From Paramarasmius palmivorus (lineage: Eukaryota > Basidiomycota > Agaricomycetes > Agaricales > Marasmiaceae): 64,000 bases of DNA. The notes below the pieces were generated by a model that worked only from the letters and a program-made list of their open reading frames with translations, was not told where the DNA came from and ran no database searches. Numbering within the stretch: the first letter of the stretch is position 1; each line of letters opens with the position of its first letter. The DNA lies in NCBI GenBank assembly GCA_037176845.1, contig JAYKXP010000011.1, positions 620,001 through 684,000 on the forward strand. Direction: 5' to 3'. The translations under genes were made by a program, and so were the position numbers. Shown here one piece after another: positions 10,511-22,402 of this stretch.

Positions 10511-12072
10511 CTATAGACGTTTTGGTTGTAAAGGGGGACTTGGGAGTGCACGTCTTGCCGGCGAAGTGGAAGCCGTACCAGAAGATCCTGTCCACCTCTC
10601 ATCATATTCTGGGGGTAGTATGGGACCACCGTCGACCGCTCGAAACGGACTTGTGGTCGCCTCTGGACCTTCAGTGAAAGGAACCGCCGCGAAATTTGCA
10701 TCCTGGGAGTCTGAACGTCTTTGATTGGAAAATCAGCAACGAAGAACGCCGTAAAAAAATAGACTGGCCACTTGCCTTCTACGGCGCCACATCCAAATGG
10801 CTATACCTAGTAATACCGCACCCAATATCACACCAACCTGGATACGGGAATGATTAGCATGTGCCTGTACGCTCAATTGAAAGAGACCACTAACTGCTAT
10901 TCCGGCTATTGAACCTTTACTAAGATCATTTGACCCATTATTTTCATCCTCGGACGCGGATTCAGTTGGCCCTGTCGTCGTTGAGCTAGAAGGCGTCGAA
11001 CCACTGCGTGGAATAAGTAAACGTAGACTTGCACAATAAATGCTAGCGTACCCATCCATGAGATCAAGGCTTGCAACTCCGAGATGATTTACGCCTAAAA
11101 AATCGTCCTTCACAAGCACAACTTCCACCATGTACGTTTGATCTCGATCCAAATTACTCTCCCAATAGAGTATTTGTTTGAAATCCAGAAAAGATGAACG
11201 ATTGTCAAGGGCGGTGGTTTTGGAAGGACCACCACTTGTGGGGGTCAAGGTTACTGTCTTAGCACCATGGTCACTGGCGACAGTACTCCATAGGAAAAAC
11301 GCCGAAGTGCTGTTTATTGTAAAGGTGACACTGTCTCCTGTCTTGTTTGTGACCATTTCATGAATCGGTGTTAGGTCTTCAGGCTCTTGTTGGCCGGGTT
11401 TGAGGACTGAGCATAAGTTAGCGTGCGAACACAGTATCGAATGACGGTCCCACTCACCGGTTCTGAAAGGTGCGCCTACCAACCATTCGCTATCTTCTCC
11501 CGGTCGATATGTGAAGAAACTATTGGCAGTGAACAACGAAGGGTCGGGACCCTGATTGACAGTTGGGATCGTCTTCATCTTGACCGAAGCGCTTGGTAAG
11601 GTAAGCATTTCATCGAACTAGCTTGAAAAACAACTCACTTTGGATATCCTACGCCAATTGTCACGTCGGCATACCAGAACGATATCTCGATTCCACCGAC
11701 TGCAGTAAGAATAACACTATGATTGCTATATGCCAGGCCAGTCTTCGTGCCTAGTAGTCCATCTCTGCCAGAGGGAAGGTCGTCAATAGCAGACCCGTCA
11801 ACAGTGATACTATATGAACCGGAAGTCGCGTTCCCATAAAGGTATATTGCAGTACCGATCCATCGTAACTCGACGCTTGCCCCGGCATTGGTAGTTCGGC
11901 GATAAGGCGTTCCTACGCCTTGCGGGCCAGGGACATTTGGACCTTCAGTATTCCGAACTCCACCGCTATATGTTACATTCCAACCCAGATCAATTGTGGC
12001 ATCTCGGAAGGGAGCGTAAATGAGCGTCGCGGACTGGGAAGACAATGTGACATTGTACGGTAATGGGTTCAT
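10511..12072 (-). CDS. Single-pass membrane protein with PPxY tail (copy 1)
   Basis: Six exons (12072-11639, 11591-11458, 11406-11052, 11003-10895, 10837-10772, 10702-10511) give 429 residues in phase. The N-terminal ectodomain (PLPYNVTLSSQSATLIY, with WNVTYSGG and WYADVTIGVGYP) is a beta-rich module with several N-x-T/S glycosylation sites. A second beta-rich region follows (SAFFLWSTVASDHG), then a Ser/Thr-rich stalk. One helix (VGVILGAVLLGIAIWMW) is followed by RRRRQ, placing the tail in the cytoplasm. The tail carries LPPEYDERW, a PPxY motif of the kind bound by WW domains of Rsp5/NEDD4 ligases. The ATG was chosen because the tandem paralogue begins the same way (M-x-PLPYN). No signal peptide is obvious. 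Function unknown; receptor-like by architecture. Confidence 0.75.
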
Positions 12073-13155
12073 GGAGGGAAGATGTAGCAAGACATGCACG
12101 CAGGGCTGATATATATGTACATTTTCTACTTTTGGTCGTGCGAGTGTTTGGTTGTCTAGGCAATTTGGTGTTCCGAATAAATAGTGGTTGTACAATTGGG
12201 CCAGTAATTCGCGATTGAGTGTGGGCTATTGCGTCTATTTTAGAGTCGAGATTTTCAGTCGACGGCATATCTGTAGACTGCAACCACCATGAACGGTGTC
12301 TCCAGTTTACAGGGTACAGCCAAGGTGTTGTACTGAGTGATCATGAGGTATGAAAATAGCCAGTCTGAGTGATGGGGCCTTGCATCCCATGTCACCGAGG
12401 AGGTCCGAGTCGTAATGGAGACCGGAAGGACTGTCTTCAAGCACTTTGACGGCGAGTTTTGAAGCAAATGAAAATGAAGGTGATACTTAGGCTCTGCCCC
12501 TGCGTTCGCGATACCGTTTCCAAGACCTTGCTCTCTGTCTGTTTGTTGGTTTAGATCCTTCTATATATGTGCATGATCAGTATGGAAAAATGTCAAGAAC
12601 ACACATCAGAGCGCACCCGAGTATGGGTGTGACAAGGATTCCCTTATTTTCCCGTCGGCACATTATACCACCAATGCTTAGATCACTCGATTTCCCAATA
12701 CAAGAGACTCTTCAGGTCGACGATCACGAAACTGTAAGGTTTTCAAGATGTCGGAGGTAGGCACCAACTTGCATACCCAACTTGAAGCCTGGACCATACC
12801 AGTTTGAATCGCTAGAGATCAATAAACAGTGTATTGTAACGAGTTCGGAGACTCACAGAATGTTCTGAACAGATCATTAAGTGGCGATTCGGTCAAATGT
12901 TGATGGATATGGAGTAGTGAAGACTAGTAGTACATAGGCACAGTGATGGTTCTTGTTAAGAAGCAACCATCTAAGCGCGCCCACTGGAGTCCTCATAAGG
13001 AGCCCGCACTGCAGACCTTCAAGTACGATAATTTGACAAGCTGATCTTTTCTAGGCGGCTATGCGCCATATATTCAAGGAAATAAACTCGGAATGTACAA
13101 ATCTATTGGGTATACCTAAACTCGTAGCTGAAGCCCTCTTACTCTCACACTCACA
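12073..13155. other. Intergenic between the two membrane-protein paralogues
   Basis: This holds the promoter side of copy 1 and the 3' side of copy 2, both on the minus strand. Short frames at 12255-12467 and 12569-12760 have no recognisable content. An in-frame extension of copy 1 up to 12195 exists but is not conserved in copy 2. Confidence 0.4.
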
Positions 13156-14856
13156 TCACGACGACAATACTAATACACGCTTCGAATCTGAAGGCGGTGT
13201 CGGAAGTGCGCGTCTTCGAGATGGACTGGCAATTGAATCTAGCGAGCCTAGCGAAGTCGGTGACATCCCGCTAGTGGGACTTACACCTGGCCAGCTGGGG
13301 GTTTCTGATGAAGCCGTCCACCCATCGTCGTATTGCGGAGGTAGAGTCACGACGGGGCCTCCGTCGGCCTCGCGCACTTGGGGAGGCACATTCGTGAACA
13401 CTGCCGGCGTCCCTAGGAATGGCGCGCTAGGAGGATCGACATCTGAGCAAATTAGTGCATGTGTTGTAGGTGAAGTGACTGGCACTTACTCGGCCTGTAT
13501 CTCAACGGCACATGTCTAGCAAGAAATGAGATAAAATTTGTGGAGATGAGCCGGGCACCTACCTTTTCCGCCGCCGCCAGAGACAAAATGCGATAAAACA
13601 AGCCGCAATGACAGCCAGCACAACGCCCACCTAGAAGCAAAGTCACAACACAATAGAATCCGAAGAAAGGTAATACTCACAGCGATACCGGCTACAGCAC
13701 CTGTGCTGAGGCCACTTGACTGCTGTTCACCGAGACTGGTCCCAGCTGTTCCTGACGGTTCCGCTGCTGTCGTCGGTGTTGGGCCACTATAGTGCGGAGA
13801 AATAAGGAACGATACAGCAGAACGTCAAACGAAACAACATACCTGTCAATAAGATCAAGGTTGGCGAATCCTAGATGGTTCAAGGAAATAATAGAATCCG
13901 GCTCCACGGTGATAGTAATCAGGTATGTCTGTTCACGATCCAAACCACTCTCCCAATAAATGATCTGGTCAAAATCCAGTATCGACGAGTAGTCATTTAT
14001 CGGAATAGATTTGAAGAGGCTGCCATTCGCTGAAGTCAGAGTTACCGACTTATTGCCGTGGTCTCGATTGAGGGTACCCCAGAGTAAGAACGCAGAAGTC
14101 TTGCTTATGGTGAACGCGACACTTGCTCCGTTTTTGTTTGTATACATCTCATGGCTAGGAGAGAGAAGGGTGCTCGATTTATTTGGCTCCGGATCTATCT
14201 CGGTCGTGAGTCAGAAACAGACTTGGTGCAGTCAATAACGGCCAAACGTACTGCTCCTCAACGACGTGTTTATTGACCATGCACTGGTGTCGGGTCGGAA
14301 TGTGAAGAAACTATTCGGACGGGAAGCAGAGGGTGCATTGGAATCTTCGATAATCGCTGGAACCCTCTTGGTCAGTGGTGAAGACCTGTTGGTTGTCTCA
14401 GTCAGTTATAGAGTCAGACATCACAGTACAGGCCACGTACCCAGGATACCCTGCTCCAATGGTCACATCAGCGTACCAGAACGATACCGTGCTACCCCCA
14501 AGAGCAGTCAGAACCGCGCTATGCTCGCCATACTGCAATCCCGTTTTCGACCCCAGAAGACCTTGCCCACCAGTGTCACCAATATCAACGCCGTCGACAG
14601 TAATCCGGTATGAGAATCTGGTCGCGTTTCCGTATAGATACACTGCTGTTCCAACCCAATTAAGCTCGATCGTTGAGTCTGACTTGGTAGTTCGGTGTAT
14701 AGCACTTCCTATTCCTTGCGGGCCATAAGGACTGTTGTAGACTCCGTCACTATATGTGATATTCCAACCCCATTCGATTCGGGTATCTCTGGCTGGCGAG
14801 TACTTGAGAGACGCCGCCGAGGAGGAAACGGTGATATTGTAAGGAAGTGGTTCCAT
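13156..14856 (-). CDS. Single-pass membrane protein with PPxY tail (copy 2)
   Basis: Tandem paralogue of the gene at 10511. It starts PLPYNITVSSSAASLKY after the Met at 14856 and its first exon ends at 14441 in the same phase as copy 1. Further exons cover the second beta-rich region (SAFLLWGTLNRDHG and YWESGLDREQTY). One helix (VGVVLAVIAACFIAFCLW) is followed by RRRKR. The tail is Ser/Pro-rich and holds VTLPPQYDDGW, a PPxY motif at the same place as in copy 1, and ends SKRVLVLSS. The extracellular parts have diverged more than the overall exon pattern. Probably a plasma-membrane protein whose tail recruits a WW-domain partner; the ligand is unknown. Confidence 0.75.
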
Positions 14857-16229
14857 GTAAGGGGTGAAGAACGTGGGCCAGGGAAATCCCATTGACCATC
14901 ATATTTTATGATCGAGTTCGTAACTCGCTTGCTCTCGTGAACCTCCGTCTGACGCATCATCAATCTTCAGATGTGATGAGCTGATCTCGCAGGAGATCTG
15001 GGGAAAGCGCTCCGTAAAGTTTCCTCTATTTCTCGGTCCAGTAGATGAGGCAAGCATGTGCTTGCAGTGAGACCGCAAGCTTCGAGCGGTTGGCGGATCT
15101 GAATTGGTGTGAAGCTTTCGCCTGACAAATACATAATGATAGAGATCTACATCATGATGGCGAACCTTGAGAATCAGTGAACAGCACTGCGATACCATGT
15201 AGAGGCGTCTCTTTCGAGAATCGAATGTTCTTGTAGCTGTTTGATGCATACTCAGCACTGCCTGGGCCAACATAAAGGTTACCGACGCACAAAATTGGTT
15301 CAACTCCTACAGGCCTACACACTATGGGTAGGTAACCGTGTCGTTCACATCTGAATACGAGCGCTCTCGCCAAGGTGCCTGATGCCTTGGTGGGATTTGT
15401 AACAGATGAGGCATTCATTTGTTCTTGAACTTCTTCCCTCTGTCACTCCATATGCACCAAGCACTTGACTAGTAGAAGCTTCAATGAAGATATTGAACTG
15501 GAAGTTCGGGGTCGTACGGGTCGCGATAGGACGGGTATGAAGCTAGCAAAGGGAAGAGATTGGGAAGAGGCTTGTCAATGTTGGCGAGACTGATTAGACC
15601 TCGACTTGACAGGCCTAGTTTTGGGTTTTTCTTTGAGGTCTATGTGCGTGTTCTCGTCTCGTCCAGGTCCTCAGCGTGCTCTGGAGGTTCTGCAGCACGA
15701 TTAGAACCATATGGGTATCCGAAATACAATTGAAAGACGAACCGTATCAGTAATGTGCAACCCACAGAGCACTCTGCCAGTCCCTATCCATTCAACCAAT
15801 TTCTTCCTCATCTCATCTCGAGGCTGCAAGTTCAAGTATTATGTGTTGACCGAAGTTTGAACAATGACGATCGGTCCATGCTTGAAAACCAGACTATCGC
15901 TCGAAAGGCTGGTGAGCCAAAGCTTGACCTGACGCTCTACTTAGCAATTCATCCGCATATCGAGGGTAAGCAGAGCTTACCGTTCATATCTTTGTCGTCT
16001 GGGAAAGTGTAGTCTCGGACTACAATCGATACGGGTGTTGGTGATGATGGTCACGATGCAAGTCGAGTTCCGCGAGCTCACAACGACAGCTGAGTTTGGA
16101 AGTGAGTTTGTCTGTAAAAGACCGCCTGACTTCAGTGCTTATACATATGTACAGTAGAGTGATGATTTTGGGTTTACATTTACTTCCAGGTGCAGATATA
16201 TATTTACAGCTACCCGCCCCAATCTCTAC
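14857..16229. other. Intergenic, no gene recognised
   Basis: Several open frames of 60-130 codons exist (for example minus 14899-15303) but none shows a family motif, a plausible intron pattern or a paralogue. It includes the promoter of the membrane protein to the left and the 3' flank of GH43 to the right. Confidence 0.4.
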
Positions 16230-18123
16230 CTATGCCTCCTGCATTTCAAACGACTTCACCGTCACGGATCCTCCCAACGCCGTGGTCGCAAAGTTGAAAA
16301 TACCGAACCGATACCCCATAAAGAACTGCCAATCCGTATTCATCTTCAATGTATCTCCCAGGTTCGTGAAAGTAGACCCATCAGTGCTATAAGAAAAGGT
16401 CGCACTGTTGGATCCTCCAGGCGCGATATCCGCCGTGGCCCTCAACCAAACTTGATTGCCACTTAGAGTCGCGGTAGCCACCTCACTCCCCGTACTCGAA
16501 GTTCCCCAATTCGAGTTCATTGTCATCCCATTGATCATAAAGAGCTCTCGAGTGCTACCAGTCTGCTTAACACCTATCGAGGCGGAAACATCTCGGAGCA
16601 TCGAAAGACCTGCACGGTCGCCGTCCGCCATGTTACTGATGTCGAGGACAATTGTTCCGGAAGACTTGGGTCCAAGGATACGATGGGTAAGGGTGTTACG
16701 AGCAGCGTACAAGTCGTTTGTGACTGTTGCTGTTTGTAAGACGAGGCCACTGTTGATCGACCATCTACTGTTGTCAGGATTGTGATTCCACTCCCATTCG
16801 GGACCCAGCTCGGAGAATTCATCGATGCCTGTCGGGCTCTTCAGAGGTTGGGGAGAGAGGGGGTAGCTGTATGATGCGCCCCAAGCTCCATTGTCAAGCT
16901 GTACTGAGGGCCAACCGTCTGAACTCCAGGTGACGGGAGCTAGAACGGGCACTCTACCACCCGGGTATGCGTCCACAAAGGCCATGTAGTACCAAGCATC
17001 GTTTCCAGCCTCGACCAAACCACCTTGGTGTGGATTTCCGCCGTTGAGTCCACTCTGAAATGGAATTAGCGGAGGTAACAGGAAGATTGGGCACGAAACT
17101 TACCGGAGGTCTTACACTCTGGACAAGAGCCTGGATTTCGTATGGTCCAAATGGACCATTAGTTGACTTGAGTACCCATTCATCCGATGCAGGCTTGGTG
17201 GTGAGGATGTAGTATGCACCATCTCTCTTATAGAAGCGAGAGCCTTCAAGGGTGCCAACGGTCGAGGTGTAGACAAGCTGGTTCTGCACCTCACTGAGCC
17301 CGTCGTCGGAGAGTTGCGCCACATGGATTTCGGTATTGCCATACGCAACAAACATTGTGCCATCGTCATCGATGAGCAGACCAACATCATAGTAGCAAGT
17401 GTTGAGCACCGAAGCCTGTTGCCAAGGCCCGGTCACGGAACTAGCGGTGTAGATGTAGGTTTTGCTAAACTCAATGCAACCGATCCAGTACCACGTATTC
17501 GTCGTTGAACGGAACCTGAGAGTCGATGCCCAAATTCCCTTGACATATGCCTGTGCACCGCCCCCAGGGAGATTGTAATTGTTTGAGCCGAAATCGAGAG
17601 ATGGGACCGAGTGGCCGATAAACTCCCAATTGGCTAAGTCTTTGCTCCTACGATGTTAACTTGGTTAGAAGGACTTCCGAATGGATTCAACGAGCGAACG
17701 CACTGGAGAATAGGAGCTCCTGGGGAGTAGTGCATCGTGGAAGCACTGTAGTAGAATGTATCGTCGACGCGAAACACGTCAAGGTCCGCCAGGTCCTCCC
17801 ATAAAACAGGGTTGGTGAAGGTGTCTTGTCTCGATGTGAGGGCCGAAGCTGGTTGGCATTGCGAGTATCCTTCACAAACAGTCAGCCCAGTGAGCAAAAA
17901 CAAACTGGCTAGTCTCGTACCTTCGTTAAGGACAACACAAGTCGAATTTTGCTCGCATGCGGCGGATCCAGAATACGCGCTGCCCTGCCGTTGGATTAAG
18001 TACTGTGTCCTTCTCTAGTAACATGAGATGCCTTACTCCGCATTGTCCCCACACCGCGACAGCCGAAGCTGACCGGATAGCAAGGGCTCCCAGTAACAGA
18101 GAGAATGGGGTGAGGGATAGCAT
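16230..18123 (-). CDS. Secreted GH43 glycosidase with N-terminal CBM1
   Basis: Five exons (18123-18037, 17984-17921, 17869-17704, 17647-17104, 17054-16230) give 561 residues exactly in phase. A signal peptide (LTPFSLLLGALAIRSASA) precedes a CBM1 cellulose-binding module: WGQCGGSAYSG, then four Cys in the usual spacing, ending YSQCQ. The catalytic five-bladed propeller starts FTNPVLWEDLADLDVFR, where an Asp acts as base. YYDVGLLIDDDGT holds the pKa-modulating Asp, and GTLEGSRFYKRDGAYY the acid Glu. A C-terminal beta-sandwich (about 16230-16800), as in XynB-type GH43 enzymes, follows. It would cleave xylosyl or arabinosyl linkages in hemicellulose outside the cell; the substrate cannot be fixed from sequence alone. 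Confidence 0.9.
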
Positions 18124-18626
18124 GTTGCAAAGGACTCGATTTGGGTATCCTCGAGCTATTTGTAGTCCAGCATCGGAAGAACATCCCCTCCATCTCTTCC
18201 TAGAAACCACAGAACCTGGCAGTATTACCGTAAACTTCCCGAGAGCTCGTGCTACCTGCCCATACTGACTTTCATCACCTGCCCAACCTCCAGTAAAATA
18301 GCGTAGCACCCAAGGGTTGTACTGAGCCGAGACTCCACTCCAGACCGTAAAATCACCGCAAAGGTATGATGAACATTCCTGGTTGCTCGCTATGGTGGAG
18401 GCGTTGAACTGTTTTTCCGGGTCGTTGTGAAGAAAACAGAAAGAGAGTGATGATGGCTGTCGAGTACATGACGTGTGTTTGCCGGTCCGCGAGTTTCCGG
18501 TTAGGCACAGAAGATGGGTCAGTTGAAAGAGATGCTAAATTTGTTGAGTAGCTATAGTACAGTATTTTTGAGCTGCTATAATACAAGGGAGTGTTCTGCA
18601 GATTGAAGATATGAATGATGGTCAAC
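18124..18626. promoter_or_regulatory. Intergenic between GH43 and DUF6534 gene
   Basis: The minus-strand upstream region of GH43 and the 3' flank of the DUF6534 gene. No separate gene was recognised. A frame reading upstream of the GH43 ATG (to 18309) is part of the leader or chance. Confidence 0.35.
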
Positions 18627-20035
18627 TTAGTGACCTTTTGAAGACCAACTTTCCTCCGACTTTGTCTCGTCGACGTCCGGGAAATCAATAACAATAGCGC
18701 TGCTACGGATATTAGGTTCCGACGGACAGAGATCCTCAATCGGAGGAAGACTGAGATTAGCCATGGATGGATCAGCTTCGGCTCTTTGCTCGTGAGTGAG
18801 ACTCATCCTCGAGTTGAGCATGAGAAGGAACGAGTTGGAGTAAATTTCGGGAAGAAGTATCGTTGTGGCTGCAAAGTAGTTTGTGTCGGGGAAGGCGTAC
18901 AACGTGATACTAGCCGCGATTCCGCTGAGGGCTAACAACAGAGCTATCAGAGATGTGTAGGTGTGGAACGTTATACCATATACGGTACCTGTTATTATGT
19001 TTGTCTCGACGGTGAGCCGAAGTAACCGGCCAACAACAAAACGCGTTCTACGATGAATGATGTTCCCATTCCGGGTTAACTGGGAGGCATCGTTACTTCA
19101 CTGCAAACTGGTAAGAATCAAATCAATGTCTCACCAGGTAGAACATAGAGACGGCAATGATCACATCGCAAACCGCTGAACTTATATACGCGATCTGGCG
19201 ACCAGATCAGCGACAAAAGCTAACTCTGTGTGAAAGTAATACCCACTCCATCGAAAATTCGCATATTCTTCGCATTTCCATGTAAAGCATTCAGATTGAT
19301 GACCTCTGGTCCAACCTGAAAGCCAAAAGCCGCCGCTATCCACGAAGAAACTGAGCTCAGGAGCGCGATCTATGCAAAGCACTCAGATATTGCCGAAGAA
19401 GGAACGATAGACGCTCTCACCATGGCTATCACAATCGCGCCTGCTTTCCTGTTCGACAGGAATGAAACCCTGTATGCCCAAAAGCATTGAACGACGAGAC
19501 ATGCTATGAAACATAAACAATCAGACGCAGTCCTCAACAAAAACAATAATCCTCACTCAAACCAGACGTCACAGGGACGTAAAACCACCCCAAGCCAACC
19601 TCGTTGGGACCGGCCAGAAGTGTGTATCTCCTAAATGCCTCGCGACAAACCATTACAAACTGAACCACCATGAGAGTATATGTCCCATATACAGCAATTT
19701 TGGTGAAGATTTTATCCTTTGGGAAGGCTAGGTGATAGAGACCTGATGCAGTATAAGAGACATCAGTAACATAGCACGACGGAACATCAAAAGTGAGAGA
19801 AACTAACAGACTTGAACTGTCAAGATACCGAACAGTGTGAACAGAATCAAGTTGCCAATGACCTAGAAATAGAGGAACGTGTTCAAGATTCCGTTTGTGC
19901 CTCTAGGCAGCTGTCAGACATACAATAGGGCCAATTCTATTTGACAGGTCAGCGAGCAGCGGAATAGAGCCACCATACGACGTACAATTGCGCTAATTCA
20001 GGTCCACCAGGGGTTGCGTTTTCAAAAGAAGACAT
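18627..20035 (-). CDS. DUF6534-type seven-helix membrane protein
   Basis: Many short exons on the minus strand. It begins SSFENATPGGPELAQL after Met (20035). Helices follow (VIGNLILFTLFGILTVQV; YGTYTLMVVQFVMVCREAF; CLVVQCFWAYRVSFLSNRKA; SSWIAAAFGFQVG; SAVCDVIIAVSMFYL; LLALSGIAASITLYAFPDT) and then the signature end NSFLLMLNSR. The tail is polar and acidic (DFPDVDETKSEE). The arrangement of seven helices with AFPKDKIFTK between the second and third and NSRM at the end is that of the DUF6534 family, which is greatly expanded in Agaricomycetes. The biochemical role of the family is not established. Exon borders inside 18960-19800 are approximate. Confidence 0.75.
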
Positions 20036-22402
20036 TTTGGAAGCTTGTCAGTTTTCTTTGGAGAGATTGTTGAAGCTTCCCATTGCATCGCATTCTTTAT
20101 ATACGCAGAAAGCAGGAGCGCCTAGTGGAGAGCAAGAGTAACAGGATAGGTCGACGCCTGGACTTTGGTGTCGCTATCGGGACTCGGGAACGCAATGATG
20201 ATCAGAGAAACTTGATACCATGGTGAAGATCAATTGATATAAAGACAACGGGAGATAGGCTCAAGACTTGCTGTGATGATCTAGCAATGATCTGAAGGAG
20301 AGAAAATGAAAAGCTTGGAGATCACGACAGCCTTCGGAACCGTAGCAGTAATTTGAAGTCGTGTAGTTGTGTTTGGGAACCTGGGAGCCGTTCCTTTTGG
20401 CCACTAACGACCGACACATCGAAATAAATCCGCAGTCAGCTCATCTGAAGTCCTTCACAAGCGAGAATAACCCACTCAAGACGCATCCAGGGCCGTTCAA
20501 CTTTACTCTATTCCTCGATTACTCCACATCATTTTGATATGATTAATTTATGCTTAATCTTCAGCAAACTTGCGGCCGACACTTACACCGACGTCACAGG
20601 GTAACTAGCTGGCAGATCATACACTTGATTCGATCCCCGGGTACTTACATTTCAAGGCGAATAAGAAGTTGGTAGGTACGACTTTCCGATTGGAATGCGA
20701 GCGGCTCTCCACTGTCCACAGTTCGGCCATCTAGAGAACATGGATATCTGATCCTGCGGTATTCGTTCGTCGCCTTGCTACTTCGATGGTTTCTTGTATA
20801 CGCCGAATGCATCAGTGTCAAAAGCAACGACATGGACGAAAGATAACGCACCCGCAATTGAATACGGAACTTCAACCCACTGATATTCCTGCGCTTGACA
20901 TACGGGGTCCCTTTAGCGGTAATAGATAAATAGTGAATACAGAGAGACGTGGGCCAGTGCTATCCATGGTGATGGTGATGGTTAGAGACGAAGACGTCGG
21001 GACGCTGTGGGAAGCCATTGGCACGCGGGGTCGGAATTTCTTCACGCTTAACTCTCACCCTACCAGTACTTCAGTACTCAGATCTCAGAGCTCACCAACA
21101 GACAAGCTAAGCAAGACCTAAGCAAGACTCCAATCCGCTTCAATTCGTAACTATTGGAGCCGAATATTATTGGGGGCTTGGAGATGCTCGCTGAGCGTTG
21201 GACTGGGCGCGTTACTAGAGTATGTTTTTTTTTGTTTCTCCTGTCTTCACATCCTAAAGACACATCACAGGTCACAGGTACGTATTTCTTGGTGCTCTGG
21301 AATTCCTTTGAGGCATTTCCTGTAATCTGGCAGGTCGACGTGGCAAGATCATCGTCGAAATAAGTGCTATGGCCGCTTAGGGAAACAACGAGCGATTCCA
21401 TTGTTTTGCTTTTCTCTGGTAACTGAACCACTGGTGGCCTATCCTTTTGATCTACCATGCAAGACGCCGAGGATTCCTGGGTACTTGGAAAACCATCGCC
21501 ACAATGATTCGAGCTGTGGATCAAATATACCCATACACATCGAAGGCAAGGACTATGCGTATATACACGCTGTGATCCTCTGCGCTTGCCAGTGGTACAG
21601 CCTTTCCGAGTCCACCGGACTCCGAAAACCCAACACCGGGCAATCCCCTGATTGACGCTCTAGTCTGTAGAGAGACTACATATCTTTCACATGAAGCTAG
21701 CGACGTGATAATGCAGAACTGGATCGTTCTGTTTGACCTTGCATTCCCTTACAGCTGGCTACCCCTCAAATCCCCGGATCTGTGCCCTCTCTTCCTCCGG
21801 TCAAGCCAATGATCCTGGTCATACCAGCTACGATACTCCCCCGCTTGCGCTTCTGCCGCAGTCGATACATCATACGACACAACATCGAGCACGTATATAC
21901 TATCCAGTTTCCGTCCCTGATTGCCTCGGCTGAAAGGTATGTCATTACGCTCAACATTTAGCGTTGACTCAGCGTAGCCGAGCAACCCGTTGAGGCGGTA
22001 AAATGCAATCATGGAAGATAGGAACCTTATGTAGTTTCTTAGCACTCCAATACATTCTTTCACTGTTCAATCGTATGTTCTAACTTCTCAATCATTCTAA
22101 AGCTTTTGGTGAAGCTCCTGGGATAAACATGCCTGAGATATTCCAGTGATAACCCGCTGAGAGACCAAACTGGTATAATTCCGTTGTGTCATCATTTTTG
22201 GACACATCATCATCCTCAACAGCTCTCTGTATCCAGCGCCCATGCCGATGATACCAAACTCCTTTTTCCCTTCCACTCCCGTCAGCATAATTTCCCATAT
22301 CGTATTCTTTCGTTCACGCCTCTAATTCCCCTCATTTTGACTCCCAATTATCCTGAAAATTTGGCCACATTTTGAACCAGTTTACGCTCCGGAGATTCCG
22401 GC
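20036..22402. other. 2.4-kb region without a recognised gene
   Basis: Minus-strand frames at 20645-20875 and 21078-21524 and several on the plus strand were read. The 21078-21524 frame contains a possible tiny intron but no recognisable domain. AT/GC content looks ordinary and no repeat stands out. The right end should hold the promoter of the NT-C2 gene. Confidence 0.35.
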
